Positions 43,086-59,904 of a stretch of DNA of 64,000 bases are shown here, piece by piece; the stretch's first letter is position 1; each line of letters opens with the position of its first letter. The stretch is taken from assembly GCA_037179515.1 (NCBI GenBank), contig JAXCGZ010015154.1:113340-177339 (forward strand). Reading direction: 5' to 3'. Both the position numbers and the translations under genes were made by a program. This DNA comes from Halocaridina rubra. Lineage: Eukaryota; Arthropoda; Malacostraca; Decapoda; Atyidae. Under the pieces are notes generated by a model, which did not search any database, had not been told where the DNA came from, and saw only the letters and a program-made list of their open reading frames with translations.

Positions 43086-46000
43086 GCCACATCAGAGTGC
43101 TGATGGGCTCGCATTGGGGAGGTTGAGGAAACTGATCTCAACCTCGTGTTCTTTCTCTATCTTTGAATATTTATTATTTATGTAGGTGGTGAGTACTGGC
43201 TAATAATGTTTTACAAGCTGTCCAAATGGTTCATGGCTGCTCTTAATATTTTGTTTGCAGCTTTAGGGGCATTTGGGTCATTGCTAGGAGTTACGTGGGA
43301 TCCAACCTTTTGTCGTATTTCGGAGAAGACTTCACATTCGAAGATGTAGTGGAGGAGGGTTTGTGGCATGGCTTCCTACCAGAAAGTGCACTCTTTAATG
43401 ATTTTTTTTCAATCATTTACCTGGTTACCTTGTACCCAAGTCTCTGTCTGTAAATGTTGACTGCTGTGCTTCTGTAGAGGTTCTTGGAAAGGGTGATGCA
43501 ATGGAGGATGGTGATGGTTTTTTACCAAGATGTGGAGGCAGATCTAGTGTCAGTACACAGATTGTCTTGTTAGCTGTAGATTGAAAAGTTATCTGGTGGC
43601 CTTGCTTTTGATTTGAAGGGTACTGGGAGGCAGGGATACTTGAATCTCTGCACAGATATGCATACTTGGTTGTGTGGTTGGCTTCTATGTTTCCTTTGAT
43701 GATGATGTGGTTTAGTATCCAAGCAAAGGTGACGACTTTGCCAAAGCTGATGCCCCTGTGGTAAAGATTAAGTATGTCAGTCATGGTTCTCACATAATTT
43801 CTGGGGTGTGTCTTTATGACAGCCTATAAGGCAAATTTGAAGTCTGTGGGAATGAGGGGGTGGTGTGTGTCTGGGCAAATGCAGTAATTAAGGGGATTGG
43901 TGATGGCAATGATTTTGGTTTAGAGTGAGGAGCAAGAGTTGGACAATCTCCAGATTCTTCATATCCTTCTGTAATGAGAATGGCAGCTGAGGCTCAAGTT
44001 TCTTGATTAACTGAACCATATTTAAAGATGACTAGGGACTTGTGTCTGCTCAAGCTCCAGACTTTGCCCTTGAATATATTTCTGAGGATGTTTGGGTTGA
44101 CTGAGTTTTTGTGGTTGGCAGGAAGTTTAATCCTTACAGCCAGCGGTTGGTTGTCCCATGAAGGAGGACGTCGGTAGTCTGGGTGTGGAGTGTCAAAGTT
44201 TTTGGTTATGTCCTCCTCGACTCCTAAGGCCTGTAGCTCAGCACAGTTTTTAGCTTCCCAGATCTTTTTGGGGAGGTTGGGTGTTGGCCGAGAATGAGAT
44301 TAAAGTTTGCGCTGGCAAGACAGGGACGTTGTGCTGTAATTTCTTTAGCCACAATAAGGATCATTCTCTGCAGAGATCTACGTTTTGGTGAGAGGAGCTT
44401 GTCTTCCAGTTGGAGGATTTCTATCTTTGTCCATATGGGGGCTCCTAGCATTGTCTTCATAGCATCGTTTTGGATGACCTCAATCTTGTGTCATTGTTGG
44501 TCCTCTAGGAGCCAATGGGGAGGACAAGCATAGTCTGCAAGGCTCTGCATAGCTTACATATTGAAGGATTTCAGGAAACTAAAACTGGAACCATCATTGA
44601 AACCCAACAGATGCAAGAGTACTGTCTAGCACAGCTTGCACCTGTCATGCAGGTATTGGATCTTAGGTGCAAAGGAGAGTGGGGTGATGATGTAGATGCC
44701 TAGGTATAGGTGCTTACTGACCCAATCAAGGGGGTCGTTATCTATGACTAGTCTTTTGTCTGGTTTTTGCAGGCAGATGGGAAGCACTTTTGCTTTTAGG
44801 GCAATTTTTTTAGACCAAGGGAGATGGAGGCTTCGTATATTCTGTTGAGGCATAGCTGTGTCTTCTTGAAGCACCTATCACCTTTTGTGATGAGGGCAAA
44901 GTCATTTGTGTGCTTGAAATTCTTGGCCCTGTGATGCAGGCTGAAGAGTAAGGGACTGAGAATGCCGCCTTGTGGAGTCCCATTTTCATGCAGCTTGTAG
45001 GTGGAGTAGAGACCTCTCACCATCACTCGAATACTGCGGTTTAGTAGACTTAGCTTGATCCAGGATAGAAGGTTCGCTATGTCCTGTTTGTCAACTAGGG
45101 CTGATGGAATAGCAGGTACATTGGCAAGTTTGAAAACCTTCTCTAGCCTGAGAAAAATGACGAACCCACGGCGGTTGTTCATGAATATAAGCAAGGTCGC
45201 TATGCATTTGGAAGTGCCTAAGCCCAGCTGGCATGCAAACATGTCCTCATGAAAGGGTGGACACTTCCAGAGAAGTCCGTTGCAGACCAGCTGTTTTGCT
45301 CAATCAGCTTAGAAGGGATATTTGATGTGGGATTTCTGGATCCTTGGGTTTGAGGATGGGCTGGATATCAGTCTTGTCCATGAAGCTGCTCTGACTGTGT
45401 CAGTATATGCGGAGTTATAAGTGAAAGCAGATCAAGTTACCCCTGGTGTCCATGACTTTGTATCATGCTATACGTGATCTTGTCTGCCCCATGGGCTGTA
45501 TTCTTTGAGCTCTTGCCCACTTTCCACTGCTTGGTTAGGGTGAAAAGGGGTGTTGGTGTGGTTTTCAGTATGGATGGGTTCTTCAATTCTTTCCCATCTT
45601 CTAGTGGTGAGATTCTGTAGGGTTTTTCTTTTTGTGATGGGAAGTTGAGTGGACTTGGCTTTCTCAGCAAACTTGAGGAAAAGTTCTTCTGCTCTGCTTG
45701 GATCTCTATGTGGGATGGTCCTTGGTGTCTTCCCTGGATAAGTATTTAATTTCTCCATATTTGGGCATCCAATGTGGAGTACTATTCAAATCATTTTTCC
45801 CTTTTTATTTCTTTCATCTCTTTATGAATGTATTCATTGACTACCTGGAGGGCACAATATGTGTCTTCATTGAGGCAGTTTCTGTGGATTCTATAACAAC
45901 ACTGAGTCAGATGTTGAGTTCTTTAATTCTGTTGAAGTAGTACTATCTGTTACAGTGGTTAATTTGTCCTTGCTTGTAAAGGGGGATGGAGAAATCAGCT

Positions 46001-48240
46001 GGGGCTTGTAAGGCATTGACTAGATCCACCTCAGCTTGATCAATCTCCCATAGAGATGTGTGCACTGAATACCAGTTGCTTATTTGTTTCTTGAATCTGC
46101 CCCACTTTGCCATTTTGAAGTTCTATCAAGGATGTGCGGCAGGGACCTGCAAGGTGTCTGGGATTACCAGCTTGATATGAATCCCACAGTGGTCACTGGT
46201 GACATGAAGGTGTATACCCCATGCAGCAACTTACCAGAGGGAGTCAAAGATGAAGGTTAAGTTCAGAATTCCTCCTCTGTTGTGGGTTGGTTCCCGGTCA
46301 GTATGCATAATGATGTCTTAGTAGTCCTCCGTCAGACACATAATGTGTCTGCCTGCTGCAAAGGTGAAAATTGAGTTGAATCTGGGTTGGTGAATGCTAT
46401 AATTGCCATATATGAATAGGTCTGTCCAGCTGGCTGCCTCCAAGAGGGAGAATAAGTCTTATTCCCCTCCTTGATGTCTGTAGATGTTATATATGTTAAA
46501 GAAGGCTATGCTGCAGCTCTGGAATTTGATGCTGACAGCTAGAACGTGGACTTCCTCTTCACAATTCACAGATTGTAGTACTTCTTCAGCCAGTATGTTG
46601 CTTTTGATAAAGATGGCACTGCCTCTTCTCTCCCTATGCATCCAATGGTGATAGAAGCCATGGAACCTTATTACTTTTGGTATATTATGTTTTGATGACA
46701 GGGTACCCTGCACTATGATCACATCAATATTGCCAGCCTTGACAATGCTCACTAGGTGTTGGATTTTATTTTTTCAAACCCTGAGAATTCTAGTAGAGGA
46801 TCCTGAGATAAGGCATCTTGTAAGTTTAAAAAGAGGAGGTGGAGAGGGTGGCAGGCTGGTAGAGATGACGTTGATTCTTCATAGTTAGTGTTTGAACGAC
46901 GATGCATAGGGTTATTTCCAGGATACAGATGACGGTGCCTCTGGGAGAGGGGCCCATATCCTTTGTGAAGAACTTTGCTGCTGTGTATATCACATGGGTG
47001 ATGAATTGCATAATTAACTCCTAGGGTGAAGAAAGTTCAGGTGCAGGTTCAGGTAGGGTTCTGAGTGTAGGATAGGATGTTTGTGGAGGTTGGTGTGAAG
47101 AAGCAGGGGGACGGATTTTGGGTCTGGGGTCTCGTGACTTGGTAAGGTTTGGGGGGCTGTGTTTCGGGGCAGTTGGAGTCTGAAAGATTTGTGGGGGGCA
47201 ATGGGAGTCTGAGAGTTGTGTGTGGTGAGAGTGAGTGTCTGTGTAGGAGCAGGATTTTGGGCTTGAGTGCTTTGGGAGGAATTAGTGTTGTGTGTGGGGT
47301 TTTGGGGTAAGGCTAGGACTGTGGAGAGCAGGGGGAAAGGGAGGGGTAGGGATGAAGTTAGAGGTATTGCAGGAAGGGTTAGGAGCAGAGGCTGCGTTTC
47401 TTGGAGAGATTTTCTACACATTCTCAGGGCAACAGGTATTCCAAGCTTGGTGATGCCCCCTTACAGTTTGGGCACCTTGCTGTTGTTTCTTCTTTAGCCT
47501 TGAGCTTTGCAAGACACTAGTCAATTGCATGCCCCCATCTGCAGATTGTGAATCCAGAAAGTGGCAGGTTTCATGGTGGTGGACAAATCCTTAGCACCTG
47601 AAGAGTTTGAAGGGTTCAGATTTAGATTTTCTCCATTTGAATATACCACATATCCCTAACTTGACCTCTGGAGGGGGGAACGACAGATGTGGACTAGGAC
47701 CTGCCTGATGGGGATAGATTGTTTCTTTTATCTTGGAGGTGCAGCGGCTGGCAGTGGTAATATGTATTTGCATAGTCAGAAGATCTACTGACAGAGCCAA
47801 ATTGAAGTTTTGAAGAACAAACTTCCTAATCTATTGAGATGGAGACATATCAGCTAGGCTGGGTAAATTGAGGGAGATTTACTCTGCAGCTTCGGAGCTG
47901 TGGGATGAATGATAAATTCTCCCTGAAAGTTGGGCCTGATGATGCACCCAAATTCAGTGAGCTGATCCCCCAGCTCATGAAGGAGTACATAGGCCTAAGC
48001 AGCAGTTGAAACTTGAATTTTGACCTTAGAAAATTCATCCCTTGATGAGGTGGGCCTTGGTTCTGAGGGGGTGCTGGGTAGGCAGAGCACTCCTACCTGA
48101 TTCCAGAGGCAGTTCTTTGCCTCTTTTTCTTCCCCACATCCAGCCACCTCTCTTGAGAGTGGTCGTCTATCTCCATCCCCCTCCAAGGGGGGATGGGAAG
48201 GTCAGGCAAGGCCACCACTAAGCACTCGTCATGCACTTGG
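43086..48240 (-). mobile_element. Diverged I-group-like LINE N6 (degenerate)
   Basis: Same layout as N2 but much more diverged and full of stops. Minus-strand order: 5' UTR/ORF1 start (~48230-47850), zinc knuckle region and Pro/Thr-rich tail (47800-47014), endonuclease (~46800-46100; IIVQGTLSSKHN), RT (~45760-44500; MFACQLGLGTSKCIATLL, GTPQGGILSPLLFSL), RNase H and Cys/His tail (~44050-43300; WILNHIIIKGNIEANH). The ends are approximate. It is a related subfamily that amplified earlier than N1-N5. Confidence 0.75.
44796..45242 (-). pseudogene. RT fragment of N6
   Basis: Longest readable RT piece (148 codons): FACQLGLGTSKC, LRLEKVFKLANVPAI, GTPQGGILSPLLFSL, then TNDFALITKGDRC. In this last segment the catalytic YADD is reduced to H/TNDFAL, so two key residues are lost. 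It corresponds to 13114-13560 of N1. Confidence 0.75.
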
Positions 48241-48894
48241 CAAAATCAAAATTCACAGTAAAAATGAGAAAAGAACACAGAACACTTTTCACCATTTAAA
48301 AAGCGAAATATAAACACTTTTCCACTATTAAAATTGCTACCATAAGCAGGCCTTTTCACTATTCAAAGGAAATTTCAAATAGGTTATTCAATACTGAAAT
48401 GGGAATAATCTTGACACTGACATCAAACACACAATTTCCTTTCTCTTGGATAATATATTACTATTTTAATATTGCAAATAATTATTACAAAACGTATGCA
48501 GAGACAGCAAAATAAAAAACCTGGTTCGAATTTGTTTAAAATAAAAAAGAACAAAAATAGCTTGTATTCCTTTCCTAAGTAGAGTGCAGAAGTGGTGGTA
48601 ATCCAGCCTTCCTGGAATGGTGGGAAGTCGACATCTGGCTGGGCAGAAGAGATGAGGAGGAGGTCTGTGTTCTTCAAGAGTTGGAACACGACTGATATAT
48701 AAGGATCGGATCGGATAACTAGGAGAGGATGGGGTGGGGGGGGGGGAATAAGTGACGGCTTTGAGTGAACTCTCTTAACCCTATGTAGGATGTTGCCACT
48801 GGAGAAGGGGGACTTGGATGGGAAGTACTTAAGAGTAAAAGCATGAAAAGGAAATAGAGAGAGAGAGAGTTAATTTCATGAGATGGTAGTTGTT
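48241..48894. other. Unassigned segment with G and GA runs
   Basis: No homology to other parts of the window was noticed. It contains a G-run (48732-48747) and a short (GA)n at 48858-48870. An open stretch at 48423-48689 has no recognisable motif and is likely noise. Confidence 0.35.
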
Positions 48895-49095
48895 CACGAC
48901 TGTAGTCTTCGTGGCAAAATGATAGCGTCTGCGACTCCGAGGCAGCAGGTAGAGAGTTCGCACCCTGTCATGGACTGAGGTTAGTAAGGGCATGCACTCA
49001 GAGTTACGATTACATCTGCCAAAACAAGTCCTTCGCAAGAAGGCAACCATCCTAGCCCTTAGTAGAAAAGGGAGTTCGTGACGTAAAACCGAATC
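48895..49095 (+). mobile_element. tRNA-derived SINE, family A, copy S1
   Basis: tRNA-like head with a box A (tggcaaaatgat, ~48912) and box B (gagttcgcacc, ~48954) at tRNA-like spacing. A tRNA-unrelated body follows (catgcactcagagttacgat ... gacgtaaaaccg) that is shared with 49788-49960. The cloverleaf is too degraded to be a functional tRNA. Confidence 0.7.
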
Positions 49096-49332
49096 TATTC
49101 TAAATCTTCATGACTGTTATGATAGTACCACACATTATAAGAAAAATAAATCCATAGGTACTAAAAAGCAATTATTTCATATAGCCACTTCTTTCTTAAT
49201 TGTGGACAAAGGAACTTGATTAAACTAATATAATAAATGGATTCATGAGATAGTGATTGTTTCTTTTCAAATCCCAATGTGAGAAATGATGATACAACAC
49301 AAAAATATCTAAAATTAAAAGATAGCATTTAT
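49096..49332. other. Unassigned AT-rich flank
   Basis: No gene or repeat recognised between SINE S1 and the BEL/Pao element. Confidence 0.4.
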
Positions 49333-49747
49333 TGATGCCCTTAAGGCAGTCGAGTTGAATGGTTGGTGATAAAGGAAAGGGCCACATCGCACACTCCTCC
49401 TTATTGGTACTGTTTGCCTAGAAGTCATAAAACAGCAACTATTAATCACTGAATATGTTATACAATTCTACATTAAACAATTATATTTAGTTGATGTCGT
49501 CATCCTTACTCTACATGTTAATTTTTACAGGTTGATGCAATTAGCTTCTCATAACTTACATAATTGGGACCAAGAATGAATCCACTGTATGTTACATCTG
49601 CTCTCGAATCCAGTCAGTCTCTGTCTGCCTGTTCTCACATGGCGTATGGTAGAGTATGGCTTTAATTTACTGGGCTAGAGCAAGCAGCCGGTCATTCGGC
49701 CACTCATAAATCTTGCCTGTAGTGTCTCTCCTGTCACTCCGTGGCAC

Positions 49748-49787
<40 letters not shown>

Positions 49788-49789
<2 letters not shown>

Positions 49790-49960
49790 GTCCGCGACTT
49801 TGAGGCGTCAGGTAAAGGGTTCACGCTCCATCACGGTCTGAGGTTAGGAAGAGCATGCACTCAGGGTAACAATTACATCTGCCAAAACAAGTGCGTCGCA
49901 AAAAGGCAACCGTCCAAGCCCTTAGTTGAAAAGGGAGTCCGTGACGTAAAACCGGTACAA
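49788..49960 (+). mobile_element. SINE family A, copy S2, inside the 3' LTR
   Basis: Shares agcgtcYgcgact ... ggtaaagggttc ... tgacgtaaaaccg with S1; box B is recognisable (gggttcacgctcc). The first ~20 bp with box A are missing. It is inserted at the edge of the (CT)n tract and absent from the 5' LTR, so it arrived after the LTR element integrated. Confidence 0.75.
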
Positions 49961-50550
<590 letters not shown>

Positions 50551-50604
50551 CACACACGTGTTGCCGATCTCTCTCTCTACCTACCTCTATTGGCTGTGGT
50601 AACA

Positions 50605-52800
50605 CTTCCCCCGTCGAGCAGTAGCAGCTGCCGAAACCAAACCCCACATGGGCGTGTTTCGTCATTGGAACGTGCACTCCTTCCAGTAAGCAGAGATGAA
50701 TCGGTGCTCGCATCAGTGTCCCCTTCTGCGTCCTGACCCGAACCCAATGAACAATCCCATCATCACTGCGGAAGACCTTCACAACCCTGGCTAGTAGCCT
50801 CTGATTCCTAGGGGTTAGCCAGCAGCTGAGCATGCTCCCATTGGCATCAAATGTAGTCCTCAGCAGTCCATTCTCCCGGGAAAGGGCCAGGGTCCCTCCT
50901 GGTTTATAGAGCGTGAGCAGGAGTAAGTACCGTCTTGTTCCCTAGCTCCTGTGAAGCCATGGTTAACGGTCGATTATTTACAATCCGTTCCACCTCACAA
51001 AATAAGGTCTGGAGGCATTCGTTGTCCAACACCTAATTCCCAATCAGAGTATTAAGCATTTTCTTTACAGTGCGAATTTGTCGCTACCAAACACCTCCAG
51101 CGTGTGGAGCCCTGGGGGCGATGAAAATCCACCTTATTTTCCGCTCGGCCAGCCTGGTTTGCAACACTTGATTGGCCTTGCATGACTTCGCAGCCTCTTT
51201 AAGGTACCTGCACCTTGTACCATGTTGTGGGACCCAATACTTCTCTCTCAGCAAAGTGATCGTATGTTCCCTCCCCATGTGTGCTGCGTTTACCTGGTGT
51301 ACATGCCGGAAGATGAAGGTGGGAACTGGATATACATCGCCTGCTGGGTTATGTGCCGAGGGCACATGATGCCATTGTCGAATCGATGCGAGATGCAGGA
51401 TTGCTGCTATCCTGTTAGCGGTGTAGGTTTTGAAGCGCCCGTTAGGATTGCTGATGTACTGTAACACGAGCATACTGTCAGTCAATGCACGACGTCGTCA
51501 AGCTAGACCTCTAACTCATTGGCATTGATGGCAGTTACTTCGGCAGCTAGCTTGGCAGCACACAGCTCCAACCGAGGTATACTGATTCCCTTCAAAGGGG
51601 CTAAACATGTCTTGCCAAGAACGAAGGACATGCTTACCCTGTCCTCAGTGTCATTGGAGCGCAGGTAGCTTGCGGTGCCATAAACTGACTGGGACGTAGC
51701 AGCAAAGGTGTGTAATTCCACTCGCTTAAGTTCTCCCGTAGCCCCGTTGCGATAGTGTTTGGGGATCGCGAATGCCCTTAACTGTTGTAAATTGTGCATC
51801 CATTACTTCCAATCCCATTGACCTCGTTCACTGATAGGCTTGTCCCATCCCTTACTGGTCTGGCAATCTTCTTGGAAGATGATCTTGGCACGGACGACGA
51901 ATGGCGCCAGCATTCCAAGGGGGACGTAGATGGGGCTGAATGTTGTCAATATGCTTCGTCTAGTGAACGCACAATCTTTGAGCTCCACTTGTACTGCAAT
52001 CTTGTCCTTCGCTTGGTCCTATATCACTCCCAGTGCTCTTCCTTCCGATTGCGCAGCTGTTAGTATTTCAGACCTCGTTCCGCACTCACAAAGCTCCTTC
52101 TTCTGTATCCCTCTTAGCACGTCTGTCACGTTGCTCGACCATTTCATAATGCGAAATTCCCCTTTACCCATTAGGTTCATGAACTGCATGGCTATGGCCG
52201 CTGCCTGGTCCACATCATCTACGGAATGCAGAAGGTGGTCGACATAGAAATTCTTAGCAGATTTTCTAACCTCTTCATTGTAAGACCTTCCGTACTCGCT
52301 AAGCGTTTGCAGTAGGGTGGAAGCCGTGCAGGCCAGGCTCCACACATCCCCAAACACGTATACTGTCATCTGGAACACTTCGATGGGAATTTGGTCTCGA
52401 TCGTCCTTAGTGGGATCGGCAGAATGTAGTGATTTCTGCTACTGCATGCACAACTGTCCCAAAGACTCAAGACATACTGGTCCAACAGCAACGGCCCTCT
52501 CTCTCTTGAGCCTCCTTTGCCGTAGGCTCGTCCAGCTCCCAGAACCATTGTACTCATCGCTCCAAAGACTCATTGCCACTTGTTGATCTTGGCAGCTCGG
52601 CTATGGCAGTGAGCCTCGTTGCCGTTACCGTTGTGTCTCTGGGCAGCAAGGAGCCCTGTACCGTCCAGCCTAGAGCAGTCTTCAATGCAAAAGGTTCCCC
52701 GTCACACCCCCTCCTGACCTCAAGTGGGAGTATGGTCCACAGGTGGTCAAGTCCTATGAAGATTTCCACCTCGGTGTTCTCTATGTTGCTCACGTATGAT
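50605..52800 (-). pseudogene. BEL/Pao pol remnant (protease/RT, RNase H, integrase)
   Basis: Minus strand, in order: IFIGLDHLWTILPLEVRRG and TALGWTVQG (protease-RT linker typical of BEL/Pao, 52793-52560); YILPIPLR; a jump to TVYVFGDVWSLACTAS and NFYVDHLLHSVD (RT motif, normally YVDD, here YVDH; 52378-52019); RNase H with ISIPRLELCAAKLAAEV (51799-51503); integrase zinc region NAAHMGREHTITLLREKYW (51300-51200); then APRAPHAGGVW (51115-51084) and [14 protein letters not shown] text; C-terminal [21 protein letters not shown] motif A and most of the integrase core are missing. Confidence 0.8.
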
Positions 52801-53149
52801 TCCCCTAAGGAGGTCAGGTGCTTCCATCAGCAGATCTCTTTCCTTCTGGCGATGCAATCAGTTATTCCCTTTGGCACGCTGGTGACCACTATGACTTGGT
52901 AGGGCCTCAGCTCCTTTGGGCGTCTAGCCTTTGCCGCTATTACCCAACAGGTCCACCATTCACGTGTCCCATTGCCGTGCGTGGTCGATGATGTTGACTT
53001 CTACCTGTATCAGTACTCCGGGGATTCTGGTCTTGTCTACCAAGCTGCGTGTGAGCAGAATGTACGGTCACTCCAGCAGTCCAGAAGGGCTAGGGTTTTG
53101 ACCCACCCACTCTGTGTGACATTCATATCTCCCGTCACCATAGGCAAGG

Positions 53150-53800
53150 CAACTGTCCCCTTTACCTGTGGTCATCCCTTGGACTGTCTGGCATAGTTAG
53201 TTGCTCTGATATTCTCTTCTGCCCGCATCTCATCTCTTTTTTCTGACCATTGTTGTCATTCTTGATCATGGCCTTCTTGTTCTCGCTCGTGCCGTATGTC
53301 TCCTCCTTGGCTTGATGGTCGCTGGTCCTTTTGGTTGTCTCGCCCTCTAGTCCTCCCCATCGACCTACTGTCATAATTGCTGTGCAAGATGGTCGTGTGT
53401 GAATCACTCTTCCATGCCTCACACGGCTTCCTTTCTCGGCACGCAGCGACTCTGTGTCCCTTTGTTAGGCACCCGAAGCATACCCAAAACTTTGCAGCCA
53501 CCCCCAGACGTTCCTTACTCTCTTGGGCCTTCTTCCACCACTTCTGTTCCATGCGCTCGCTCTTTCCTTCGCAGCCACTTGTCATTGTTCCTCTGCTCCT
53601 GCATTATCTGATGGATTCCTTGACGGACTCCAAGACACTGGTCGTCAGGGCTGCTTCTGCTGGTGTCGGTCATTCCTTCATCGCTTCCTGTGCCTCGCCT
53701 GTCAGTTCTCCATACCGTCCGTTCACATGCATCTCCATATCTGGTTTTGTAATTATTTCAGCATCTTGCTTCTCATCTGCAGATGTCGTCCGAATCCTAG
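53150..53800 (-). pseudogene. BEL/Pao gag remnant with zinc knuckle
   Basis: WVCFGCLTKGHRVAACRERKPC (about 53490-53425) is a CX2CX4HX4C knuckle followed by a basic stretch, typical of BEL/Pao gag just before protease. The upstream part is broken into several frames. It is no longer translatable as one protein. Confidence 0.75.
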
Positions 53801-53899
53801 GGATTCCCTTTCCTATATTCAATTCCCTGTCCCTATCTTTCACCTCCATTTATTATTTAGGTAAGCGATCTGTGTCTTTCCTCAGTCGGACTAAGCCGA

Positions 53900-54500
53900 T
53901 GCTGCTGAGGGATAACCTCAACTCTGTTTCCCAACACTGCAGATGGATAACCACAACTCCGTTTTCAAACGCTGCAGAGGGATAACTTCAACTTCATTTT
54001 TCACCACTGCAGGAGGATACCTTCAACTCGGCTTTCCACCTCTACAGAAGAATAACCTCAACTCCATTTTGGTTAGTCAACAAGTCATGCACTGCAAAGG
54101 GATACATCAACTCCTCTTCCCACATTGTGGAGGGAAAATCTCCTCCGTTTTTACCACTGCGGAAGGATAACCTCAACTCGATTTTGGTTAGCCAACAGGT
54201 CATGCACGGCAGAGGGATTCCTCAACACCGCCTCCCACGTTGTGGAGGGAAAACCTCCTCCATTTTTTATGCACTGCGGAGGTATACCTCAACTCCGCTT
54301 TCCACATTGCGGAGGGAAACCCTCCTCCGTTCTTATTTCTGTAGCCAACAGGTCATGCACTGCGGAGAGATACCTCAACTCCGCTTCCCATGTTGCGGAG
54401 GGAAAACCTCCTCCATTTTTACTACTGTAGCCAACAGGTCATGCACTGCAGAGGGATACCTCAACTCCGCTTTGGTTAGTCAACAGGTCATGCACCTAGT
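53900..54500. repeat. Degenerate minisatellite in the 5' part of the BEL/Pao element
   Basis: Repeats of actgcRgagggataNctcaactc about every 40-60 bp, organised into larger ~120-bp units with ccaacaggtcatgcac and ggagggaaaacctcctcc (itself a short hairpin). At least ten core motifs. Open frames across it are by-products. Confidence 0.85.
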
Positions 54501-54624
54501 AACCGATAGTATTTAGAACAAAGTCCGCAAGTACATTGATTTGAGCCTCACTAACTTGCCTTAATTCTACTGTTAATATGAATATTCCCTAACTGCATCA
54601 ACCTTTACAATATACGATCATGTG

Positions 54625-54692
54625 ATAACCTGACGAATACCCATTGTAAAATGGAAATAAAGTTTATTATTATTATTATTATTATTATTACT
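54625..54692 (+). mobile_element. SINE family B fragment (3' tail only), S4
   Basis: gacgaatacccattgtaaaa followed by ggaaataaagtttatt(att)n is the same 3' end as SINE S3 at 55430-55495. It is 5'-truncated. Confidence 0.75.
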
Positions 54693-54850
54693 GCTATTGT
54701 GCTTTACTCACAATCCAGCTAACTACTTGCCGTTATGAGCCATTGCTTATACCTTTAATGCCTTTCAACCTGTCTCCCACTTTCCCTCCTTCACACGTAC
54801 TTAAAAAGACTGCTTAATCATCAACTCCCTATGGGCTTTATGCAAACTAT
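54693..54850. other. Leader of BEL/Pao element
   Basis: Region between the 5' LTR and the minisatellite. No clear primer-binding site (TGG start) could be identified directly after the LTR on the minus strand. Confidence 0.4.
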
Positions 54851-55663
<813 letters not shown>

Positions 55664-55999
55664 ACATTATCAAATTCCGTCCTCATCAATAAATATAACC
55701 AGTGTTGCCACTCAATAGTTTGGGGAAAAACTAAATTGTTCCTCCAAAAACCACTAGACTTACCTAAAAAACTACTAGATTTATTTTTTCAAGTACATGA
55801 ACATTTATCCCCTAATATAGCCTTAAAATATGTACTGCAGTTTCCTTACCTTTGGGATTTACATTAAGACTTAAAGTGGAAGGTATTCTACCGCTCCTTC
55901 CTCTTCATCAGGGTATATAGATGCCACTTCTGACTAAGAGCAATTTGCCATATAGCACTGATGACATTTTCCATTTTTCAATTCATTAAGGAAAGATTT

Positions 56000-58080
<2,081 letters not shown>

Positions 58081-58550
58081 TAATCAAACTGAGGCCCCAG
58101 GCAAGAAGTCAGTGCAAATCACTCCCATATCACTCATATTTTCACTCCATGATTAATGCTCAGCCAAATATCACCCTCATGGATTTTGGTTCAGATACAC
58201 GATAATTCAATGTATAGTCGACTGAAAATGCCATATCTTCTAACCAGATTGTTTAATTAACTACCAGTAAATATATGCAAAAGAAAATATACACTCGATG
58301 TTGACTGATTTATGTATATTTAATCAAAGATTAAGGTGCCATGGACGAATAATTTCGGGAAAAGATGGATTGGTGTGAGAGGGAGTTGCGTGAGTTGCCC
58401 GCAGATATATAGGAAACAAACGAGAAGTAAAGAAGTACTGCATCACCTTACAACGCATGAGTATTGCAAACGGTTGCTGGGATATGAGGGAGGGAGTGTC
58501 CTAATTGGTTGAGGGGATCGGAAATGGGTAAGGGTCCCCTACACTCATCT

Positions 58551-58555
<5 letters not shown>

Positions 58556-58593
<38 letters not shown>
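58556..58593. repeat. (GA)n microsatellite
   Basis: About 38 bp of gagaga within the hAT 5' region. Confidence 0.95.
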
Positions 58594-58597
<4 letters not shown>

Positions 58598-58736
58598 AAA
58601 AATACATATCCTGTCTCTGTAATGAAATACTAGATTTGTCAGATTTTAAAGAAAAAACTAGTAGACTACTAGATCGAATCCGAAAATACTAGATCTAGTA
58701 TGAAAAAAAACTAGGAGTAGCAACACTAAATGTAAC

Positions 58737-59904
<1,168 letters not shown>

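Noticed and set aside
48423..48689. Possible small hypothetical protein on the minus strand
   Set aside because: Composition is that of AT-rich noncoding DNA, with no motif and no homologous copy in the window.
48895..48970. Functional tRNA gene
   Set aside because: Boxes A and B are present, but the acceptor and anticodon stems do not pair, and the unit continues into a SINE body repeated at 49788.
53377..53985. Plus-strand protein of 202 aa across the BEL gag region
   Set aside because: Antisense shadow of the minus-strand gag remnant; no recognisable domain.
53900..54500. CRISPR-like array
   Set aside because: Repeats are degenerate, spacing is irregular, and there are no unique spacers or cas genes. 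It is a eukaryotic minisatellite.
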